This document shows, one piece after another, positions 1 through 5,228 of a stretch of 6,842 nucleotides of DNA. The DNA is from Gemmatimonadota bacterium. Lineage in GTDB: Bacteria; Gemmatimonadota; Gemmatimonadetes; Gemmatimonadales; GWC2-71-9. A program made the translations under genes and the position numbers. Within the stretch, counting starts at the first letter, position 1. Every line of letters starts with the position of its first letter. The notes under the pieces are model-generated. The model was not told the DNA's origin. It saw nothing but the letters and a program-made list of their open reading frames with translations, and did no database searches. The stretch covers positions 1-6,842 of the forward strand of contig JAOTWK010000190.1 of NCBI GenBank assembly GCA_029862935.1. The letters run 5' to 3'.

Positions 1-1440
1 GACGCCGATCAGTTCGTGATGAGTCGGATCGCCGTGTGGGGTCCGATCATTCCAATCGGACTGGCGTGCGCCACGTTGTCGTCGGCCATCGGGTCGATCT
101 TGGTTGCACCACGGACGCTTCAAGCGATCGCGGCGGACGGCACGGCACCGGTCGGACGAGCGAACCGCTTCTTGGCCAGGGGACGCGGTGAGGCCAACGA
201 GCCGTACAACGCGACGCTCGTCACGTCGGTGATCGCCGTGGTGATGGTGGCAGCTGGTGACGTCGACATCGTGGCACGCATCATCTCGATGTTCTTCATG
301 GTGACCTACGGCGCGCTCTGCTCCATCAGTTTTCTCGAGCACTTTGCCGCGCGCCCGAGTTACCGGCCACGGTTCCGCTCTCGATGGTATTTGAGCCTGT
401 TGGGCGCGCTCATGTGCCTGTTCCTCATGTTCCAGATGGAGCCGCTGTTCGCGTTGCTGTCGATTCTGCTCATGGTTGCACTGTATCGCTTGCTTCGGGC
501 GGGGAAGGGCGAGGACGACCTGGCAGCCATCTTCAAGGGCGTGATGACGCAGGTGTCGCGCTACTTCCAGGCTCGCCTGCAAGAGACTGGACTCCGTCAG
601 CGAAGTGAGGAATGGCGACCCAGCATCATCATGGTGAACGGCCGCACATTCGACCGCACGGCGCCACAGCAGCTCATGGCGTGGCTGTGCTATCGGTACG
701 GCATCGGTACATACATCCACTATCTCAGGGGAATCCTGGATCCGGAGACGTTCAAAGAGAGCCGTCGAACGCAAGTCCGGCTGCTCAAGGTGTTTCGCGC
801 CCGCGGCAGCGCCATCTACGTCGACACCATGGTCTCACCGTCCATGCGGTCTGCACTCGGTCAGGCACTCCAATTCCCGGGTGTCTCGGGAGTTGAAAAC
901 AATTGCATTCTCTCCGAATTCAAGGCGGATGATCCACCGGAAGTGCTAGACGAGGTCGTGGAGGCCCACCGCATGTCGAGCGCCGCACGCGTGAGCAATC
1001 TGGTGTTTCGGCATGGTGAGCACTTCTTCGGTGAGCGAGAGAACATCCATGTGTGGCTCACGTGGCACGACTACCGCAACGCCAACCTCATGATTCTGCT
1101 CTCCTACATCCTCCTTGGTCACCCCGACTGGAGGCGTGGAAGTATTCGCATCTTTGCCGCGTTCCCGCGCGGCGAGGTCCAAGAGCGGCGCGAGCGCCTG
1201 AACGAAATGATCACGACTGGCCGACTGCCGATCAGTCGTAAGAATCTCCAGGTCATCGGCACCGATGAGAAATCGGATTTTGCTGAGTTGGTGTTGCAGC
1301 GGTCTGCATCCGCCGACCTGGTCATTTTGGGCTTCACCGGCGAGCGGTTGCGGAGCAAGGGAACCGACTTGTTGCAGCGACATCCCGCGCTGCACGACGT
1401 GCTGTTTGTGTGTGCGGAGGAGCGGGTGGTGATCGAGTAA
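1..1440 (+). CDS. Cation-chloride cotransporter (SLC12-like, APC superfamily), 5'-truncated
   Basis: The reading frame is open from base 1, so the first 479 visible residues are the C-terminal part of a larger protein; prokaryotic family members are usually around 700 residues or more. Visible residues 10-36 form a membrane helix with ATLSSAIGSILVAP (24-37) followed by RTLQAIAADG, the typical TM8 region of SLC12 transporters. Further helices lie at about 64-86, 89-110, 124-140 and 142-160. Tyr103 in SMFFMVTYG sits where eukaryotic CCCs use a TM10 tyrosine to coordinate chloride. The RPRFRSRWYLSLLGALMC stretch and the later EEWRPSIIMV (about 203-212) are strongly KCC-like. The rest is a soluble cytosolic domain ending in ADLVILGFTGERL, which resembles the universal-stress-protein-like fold known for the C-terminal domain of archaeal and bacterial CCCs. 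It probably moves chloride together with Na+ and/or K+ across the inner membrane. A Ser/Thr kinase gene follows after 65 bp, and that gap shows no terminator. Confidence 0.88.
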   Translation, partial: DADQFVMSRIAVWGPIIPIGLACATLSSAIGSILVAPRTLQAIAADGTAPVGRANRFLARGRGEANEPYNATLVTSVIAVVMVAAGDVDIVARIISMFFMVTYGALCSISFLEHFAARPSYRPRFRSRWYLSLLGALMCLFLMFQMEPLFALLSILLMVALYRLLRAGKGEDDLAAIFKGVMTQVSRYFQARLQETGLRQRSEEWRPSIIMVNGRTFDRTAPQQLMAWLCYRYGIGTYIHYLRGILDPETFKESRRTQVRLLKVFRARGSAIYVDTMVSPSMRSALGQALQFPGVSGVENNCILSEFKADDPPEVLDEVVEAHRMSSAARVSNLVFRHGEHFFGERENIHVWLTWHDYRNANLMILLSYILLGHPDWRRGSIRIFAAFPRGEVQERRERLNEMITTGRLPISRKNLQVIGTDEKSDFAELVLQRSASADLVILGFTGERLRSKGTDLLQRHPALHDVLFVCAEERVVIE

Positions 1441-1505
1441 GGGTGCGTATTTGGCGGGCGCTACATCACGTCGCTCCAACCGGGCCACGACGGTAGCTTA
1501 ATGAC

Positions 1506-3065
1506 ATGAGCGGGGAGGGAATCCCGGGCAAGTTGATGGAGGCCCTGGCCGCGCGGTACGAGCTGGACCGCACGGTCGGACGTGGCGGTATGGCCACGGT
1601 CTACAGGGCGCGTGACGTGAAGCACGCGCGCGTCGTCGCGGTGAAAGTGCTGCGACCCGATCTCGCGGCGGCACTTGGTACCGAGCGTTTCCTCAACGAG
1701 ATCCAGATTGCCGCCCGCCTCCATCACCCACACATCGTTCCGCTGTTCGACTCCGGCGAAGCCGGAGGGTTCCTCTACTATGCGATGCCACTCATCGATG
1801 GAGAGTCGCTCCGCGGTCTGATGAATCGCGAACGGCATCTGGGGCTCGCGCCCGTGCTCAGCATCGCGCGAGAAGTCGCCGACGCGCTGAGTTATGCGCA
1901 TCGCATGGGCGTGCTGCACCGGGACATCAAGCCAGAGAACGTGTTGCTGTCCGATGGCCATGCGTTCGTCACCGACTTCGGCATTGCCAAAGCCGTCACG
2001 TCGGCCGGTGGCGCCAATCTCACGCGTTCGGGATTTCCCATCGGGACCGTGGGCTACATGAGCCCGGAGCAGGCAGCGGGCGTGCGTCAGTTGGACGCTC
2101 GCACCGATGTGTATGGGCTGGCTTGCGTCGTGTACGAGATGCTCGTCGGTGAGACGCCGGGCCTCTGGCTCACCACCGAGGCCGTGAGTGTGGGACGGTT
2201 CGTGGATGCGGAGCCCGACCACCGCGCGCGGTTGGATGCGCTGCCGGGAAGGCTCGAGCAGGTATTGGCACGGGCCTTGGCACTCAGACCAACCGACCGA
2301 TTCCCCACGCCCACGGGATTCGCGGACGCCCTGGTGTCGGCATCGGAACGGAGTCGTCGCGTGAGCGACGAGGAGATGCGGACGATCCTTGCCAAGGCCA
2401 CGGAGCTCGATGCCAGCGCGGTCACTGAACCTGGAGCGCTGTCCATCGGGGGCGTCGAGCAGATCGCCGCGCAGGTGGGAATACCCGCTGAACGCGTGCG
2501 AGAAGCGATTGCCGAGCTCTCGCCCACCGTTCCAGCTGAGGTGGAGCCCGTGCCGCCGCCAGTGCCCGCGTTGCCACAGGTAGGGGTCCCTGCACCGATC
2601 CGCTACGAGCGAACGATCGACGGCGAGATCCCGGAGGACAGGTTCGACGCGCTGCTCCGAGAGATCCGTACCACGATCGGACTGCCGGGCCAAGTCGTTG
2701 TGGCCCGAGGCGCACTCACCTGGACGGCAGTGACGGCCGGACCGTACGGAGGACGTGTGCAGGTGCACGTCGCCCCTGCATACGGCCATACCGAGGTACG
2801 TGTCGAGGAAGTAATCCAGTCCGTGCCCGGCCGCATCGTGGGTGGCGCCATCGGGTTGGTGGGCGGCGGCCTGCTGGGCATTGCGTTCGGTCTTGGACTT
2901 GGTGTACCGGAACTCTTCGGTATGTTCGGCGCTGCTGGAGGAGCCTATCTGTTGGCCCGCTCGGTGCTCATGAACACGATCATGCTGCGGGAGCGAAAGC
3001 TCGAAGCGCTCGCGGACCGCCTCGTGCTGATTGGTGCGGCTGAGGTCGCCAGCGCAAGTCGCTAG
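1506..3065 (+). CDS. Membrane-anchored Hanks-type Ser/Thr protein kinase
   Basis: This 519-residue protein should phosphorylate Ser/Thr on unknown cytosolic targets. The kinase domain spans about 18-275. It has a glycine loop GRGGMATVY (25-33), ATP lysine K47 in VAVKV, alpha-C Glu65, HRD at 138-140 with catalytic Asp140, K142 and N145, DFG at 157-159, and SPE (186-188) in place of APE. The arginine before Asp140 suggests activation-loop phosphorylation. After the core come a helical module (about 286-340, with LSIGGVEQIAAQVGIPAERV), a proline-rich linker (341-363), a small alpha/beta region (about 367-440) and a glycine-rich hydrophobic hairpin (about 443-488), then a short basic helix. Two membrane passes would leave both ends in the cytoplasm, so unlike PknB there is no extracellular PASTA sensor. 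No Shine-Dalgarno precedes ATG 1506. In-frame TTG 1533 and ATG 1536 lie 12-15 nt after GGGGAGGG (1512-1519) and would keep the whole kinase core, so the start is uncertain. Confidence 0.93.
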   Translation: MSGEGIPGKLMEALAARYELDRTVGRGGMATVYRARDVKHARVVAVKVLRPDLAAALGTERFLNEIQIAARLHHPHIVPLFDSGEAGGFLYYAMPLIDGESLRGLMNRERHLGLAPVLSIAREVADALSYAHRMGVLHRDIKPENVLLSDGHAFVTDFGIAKAVTSAGGANLTRSGFPIGTVGYMSPEQAAGVRQLDARTDVYGLACVVYEMLVGETPGLWLTTEAVSVGRFVDAEPDHRARLDALPGRLEQVLARALALRPTDRFPTPTGFADALVSASERSRRVSDEEMRTILAKATELDASAVTEPGALSIGGVEQIAAQVGIPAERVREAIAELSPTVPAEVEPVPPPVPALPQVGVPAPIRYERTIDGEIPEDRFDALLREIRTTIGLPGQVVVARGALTWTAVTAGPYGGRVQVHVAPAYGHTEVRVEEVIQSVPGRIVGGAIGLVGGGLLGIAFGLGLGVPELFGMFGAAGGAYLLARSVLMNTIMLRERKLEALADRLVLIGAAEVASASR

Positions 3066-3078
3066 CCCACGCCGGGTC

Positions 3079-3105
3079 GCTCGACCTAGCGTCCGCGACG
3101 CGAGC
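3079..3105 (+). other. Bulged GC-rich hairpin between kinase and transporter genes
   Basis: GCTCG (3079-3083) pairs with CGAGC (3101-3105), and CGTC (3090-3093) pairs with GACG (3097-3100) around a CGC loop, leaving ACCTAG bulged. There is no T-run after the stem, so it is not a convincing intrinsic terminator. It could slow transcription or mark a processing site between the two co-directional genes, or it may be chance in GC-rich DNA. The rest of the 72-bp gap shows no clear promoter. Confidence 0.3.
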
Positions 3106-3137
3106 ATGCCATCGTTGTCGCGCACCGTGTATCTCCC

Positions 3138-4502
3138 GTGAAACGCTCAGCGCTTTCTCGTCTGCTCGACTCCGTCGGCTTGCGCACCAGGCAACAACGC
3201 GCCTGGGCACTGTACGATTGGGCGAACTCCGCGATGATCGTGGTCGTGGTCACCGCCGTGTATCCGATCTTCTTTTCGTCCTATGCTGCAGCTGGTCTCG
3301 AGCCTGAGGCAGCGACACTGCGTCACAGCGTCGCTACGACGGTGGCGCTTGCGGTGATCGCGGTGCTCGCCCCCCTCCTAGGCGCCATCGCCGACCACGC
3401 CGCGATCAAGAAGCGGCTCTTGGGCACGTTCCTCGGGCTGGGCGCCACCGCCATTGCGTTGATGTTCTTCATCGGCCAGGGCAACTGGTTCTTGGCCGCA
3501 GTGCTGTTCGTGCTGGCCAACATCGGTGCCAACGGGAGCTTCGTGTTTTACGATTCCCTGCTCCCGCACGTTGCCAAGCGAGAAGAAATCGATCGCGTCT
3601 CGACGGCTGGCTATGCGTTGGGGTACATCGGTGGCGGGCTGCTCCTGGGCGTGAGCCTGGTCATGATCCAAAACCCATCATGGCTGGGGCTCCCCAGTGG
3701 TGAGCAGGCTTCGCCGGCCCAGGCATCGCTGCCGGCGCGAATCTCGTTTGTCCTCACTGCCATCTGGTGGCTGGGGTTTTCGATTCCGCTGTTTCGCAGA
3801 GTGTCCGAGCCACCGGCCAAACTCCTGAGCGAGGAGGAGCGGCGCTTGGGGGCGGTTCGAGCAGGCGTCGCACGGTTACGGCAGACCGTGGGCGAGCTTC
3901 GCAAGTTCCGCCACGCGCTGCTCATGCTCGTGGCATTTCTCATCTACAACGATGGTATCGGGACGATCATTCGCATGGCCACGATCTACGGGCAAGAGCT
4001 CGGGATCGATCGGGGTCTGCTGATTGGTGCGGTGGTGATGGTACAGTTCGTGGGGATTCCGTGCGCGTTGCTGTTCGGCGCGTTGGCCGGGCGCATTGGC
4101 GCGAAACAGGCGGTGTTGCTGGGACTGGCTGTCTACGTTGGGATTTCCATTCTTGGCTATCAGATGCGGACGGGAACGCACTTCCTCATACTCGCCGGAC
4201 TCGTTGGCATGGTACAGGGCGGCACGCAGGCCCTGAGCCGCTCACTGTTCGGGAGCATGATCCCACGGCATTCGTCCGGAGAGTTTTTCGGTCTCTTTGC
4301 GGTGTTCGAGAAGTTCGCCGGTCTCTTCGGCCCCGCCATCTTCAGCCTGATGATCGTTCTCACGGGGTCGAGCCGGGGTGCCGTGCTGTCGGTGATTTCG
4401 TTCTTCGTGATCGGGGCGGTGTTGCTGTTCATGGTGGATGTGGAGGAGGGGCGTCGTGTTGCGCGCGAGGCCGAGCAGGTAGGTGGGGGGGATGCCCTCT
4501 GA
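3138..4502 (+). CDS. MFS transporter, UMF1/Atg22-like family
   Basis: This 454-residue integral membrane protein has about 12 predicted helices. It carries the marks of the UMF1 branch of the major facilitator superfamily: RAWALYDWANSAM at 21-33, SFVFYDSLLPHVA (134-146), GYALGYIGGGLL (158-169), YNDGIGTIIRMA (270-281) and GGTQALSRSLFGSMIPRHSS (361-380) followed by GEFFGLFAVFEKFAGLFGP. A charged cytosolic loop at about 222-258 separates the two halves. Yeast Atg22 exports amino acids from the vacuole; bacterial substrates are mostly unknown, so I name none. The start is GTG at 3138, 72 bp after the kinase. No good Shine-Dalgarno is visible, but no later start keeps the first helix with its YDWANS motif. 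The C-terminus is encoded next to a run of seven G (4485-4491), and the stop TGA at 4500-4502 abuts the stop of the convergent minus-strand gene. Confidence 0.92.
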   Translation: MKRSALSRLLDSVGLRTRQQRAWALYDWANSAMIVVVVTAVYPIFFSSYAAAGLEPEAATLRHSVATTVALAVIAVLAPLLGAIADHAAIKKRLLGTFLGLGATAIALMFFIGQGNWFLAAVLFVLANIGANGSFVFYDSLLPHVAKREEIDRVSTAGYALGYIGGGLLLGVSLVMIQNPSWLGLPSGEQASPAQASLPARISFVLTAIWWLGFSIPLFRRVSEPPAKLLSEEERRLGAVRAGVARLRQTVGELRKFRHALLMLVAFLIYNDGIGTIIRMATIYGQELGIDRGLLIGAVVMVQFVGIPCALLFGALAGRIGAKQAVLLGLAVYVGISILGYQMRTGTHFLILAGLVGMVQGGTQALSRSLFGSMIPRHSSGEFFGLFAVFEKFAGLFGPAIFSLMIVLTGSSRGAVLSVISFFVIGAVLLFMVDVEEGRRVAREAEQVGGGDAL

Positions 4503-4537
4503 TCACCGCCCAGCGTTCATGATCACCCACCAGAGGG
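4495..4537. other. Inverted repeat across abutting convergent stop codons, possible bidirectional terminator
   Basis: CCCTCTG (4495-4501) is matched by CAGAGGG (4531-4537). The palindrome TGATCA occurs at 4500-4505, where it contains both stop codons, and again at 4520-4525. A stem of CCCTC/GAGGG plus TGATCA/TGATCA (11 bp with a 7-nt bulge and a 14-nt loop) can form in RNA from either strand. Neither side has a T-tract, so it is not a classical Rho-independent terminator. It is the only strong structure where the two genes meet, and most of it lies inside the 3' end of the minus-strand gene. Confidence 0.4.
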
Positions 4538-5102
4538 ACGTGAGCCCTGCGAAGACGAGGATGAGCGTGCCAGCGATGACCGCAGCGAAGCCGATCGCCA
4601 GTGCGATGGGATTCGCAAGCCGCACCATGCCGGCGTACTGTAGCAGCATCCCCTTGCTGTCCAGAATCAGCGCCCACAGCGCGTAGGCGCTCCGGCCCAG
4701 CCCCAACGTCCGTCGCTTGCGCGACAGACCTGATCGACCTGCGAGGTCGGTCCCGACTCGGGCGAGGAGGTCGCGTCCGTCCTGTGTCTTCCCGCGCAGT
4801 TCACTTGGGAGGTTTGCCAGCTGGCCCAGCCCGATGACAAACGCCCAGAGAATGGCGGGCGGCGTGAGCAGGAACACCAGAAACGCGATCGCGAGCACGA
4901 CCGACCACCAGCGTGCAAACTCCAATGGCCACAACGTCCAGCCCCACAGCCAGAGAGCGCCAACGGTGACGGCAATGGCAAACACGCGGACCGACCGGAG
5001 GGCCGTGCGAGCCGTCGACGCGATGGCCGAGCACACCGCTTTCGCATATCCAGGAGAGGACGGACTCGGAGATCGTGGCGGCTGAGGGTCGGGTGTGGAC
5101 AT
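4503..5102 (-). CDS. Hypothetical integral membrane protein, family not recognised
   Basis: I do not recognise this 199-residue protein. It has a proline/serine-rich N-terminus (PDPQPPRSPSPSSP, 4-17), a likely membrane helix at about 40-60, a long hydrophobic stretch at about 64-93 that may be one or two passes with a PP pair in the middle, a hydrophilic basic region (about 98-138, including GLSRKRR), and a final hydrophobic region at about 163-195 that could span the membrane once or as a short hairpin. No catalytic motif is visible. The frame can be extended upstream to an ATG at 5186, but I prefer ATG 5102: a good promoter lies at 5132-5160 and would start transcription near 5125, leaving a leader of about 22 nt, so the longer form would begin upstream of the transcript. 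No strong Shine-Dalgarno is seen for either start. It is convergent with the MFS gene and divergent from the S46 peptidase gene. Confidence 0.75.
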   Translation of the reverse strand: MSTPDPQPPRSPSPSSPGYAKAVCSAIASTARTALRSVRVFAIAVTVGALWLWGWTLWPLEFARWWSVVLAIAFLVFLLTPPAILWAFVIGLGQLANLPSELRGKTQDGRDLLARVGTDLAGRSGLSRKRRTLGLGRSAYALWALILDSKGMLLQYAGMVRLANPIALAIGFAAVIAGTLILVFAGLTSLWWVIMNAGR

Positions 5103-5131
5103 CGCGCTACCGGGCGGTTGAACTGCATCGT

Positions 5132-5160
5132 ATTCTACGTGTTGGGCAGTCGCGTGTGAA
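5132..5160 (-). promoter_or_regulatory. Sigma-70-like promoter for the minus-strand membrane gene
   Basis: Read on the minus strand, TTCACA (plus 5155-5160) matches the -35 consensus at five of six bases. TAGAAT (plus 5132-5137) matches the -10 consensus at five of six, with a 17-bp spacer. The expected start of transcription is near 5125, just upstream of ATG 5102. This is a pattern match only; GC-rich surroundings make an accidental AT-containing match less likely but not impossible. Confidence 0.55.
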
Positions 5161-5178
5161 TTCCCGGCGCGATTCCCG
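5160..5178 (+). repeat. Short tandem ATTCCCG repeat, 12-bp period, in divergent intergenic region
   Basis: ATTCCCG occurs at 5160-5166 and 5172-5178. The spacing of about one helical turn and the position next to the -35 element of the minus-strand promoter would suit an operator for a regulator of one or both divergent genes. Two copies of a 7-mer are weak evidence, and no regulator gene is in the window. Confidence 0.25.
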
Positions 5179-5193
5179 CAAATCATGAGATGA

Positions 5194-5199
5194 GGGGAG
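5194..5199 (+). promoter_or_regulatory. Shine-Dalgarno-like GGGGAG supporting an alternative GTG start of the S46 gene
   Basis: GGGGAG lies 8 nt before an in-frame GTG at 5208, which would add seven residues (MRSIGWV) before MKRLLLL. The ATG at 5229 has only GGATGGG (5220-5226) very close to it. Spacing favours GTG 5208; the standard MKR signal-peptide opening favours ATG 5229. Both give a usable signal peptide, so the mature protein would be the same. Confidence 0.4.
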
Positions 5200-5228
5200 A
5201 GTGACGAGTGCGATCGATCGGATGGGTA

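Noticed and set aside
946..1488. 180-codon minus-strand frame opposite the cotransporter C-terminal domain
   Set aside because: The plus frame continues the CCC cytosolic domain; the antisense product shows nothing recognisable.
1441..1505. Possible terminator or promoter between the cotransporter and the kinase
   Set aside because: I found only a short CGCTAC/GTAGC-type pairing with a long loop, no T-tract, and no -35/-10 pair worth calling.
1461..3125. 554-codon open frame on the minus strand, antisense to the whole kinase gene
   Set aside because: Its translation is low-complexity and rich in Arg/His/Gly with no recognisable domain, while the plus strand encodes a complete kinase. Long antisense frames are expected in GC-rich DNA.
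3767..4522. 251-codon plus-strand frame overlapping the second half of the MFS gene
   Set aside because: It is in another frame from the clear UMF1 protein, and its Arg/Gly-rich product has no membrane helices or motifs.
5103..5186. 28-residue N-terminal extension of the small membrane protein, starting at ATG 5186
   Set aside because: It would place the likely promoter inside the coding region, and the extra residues are not hydrophobic, signal-like or preceded by a ribosome binding site.
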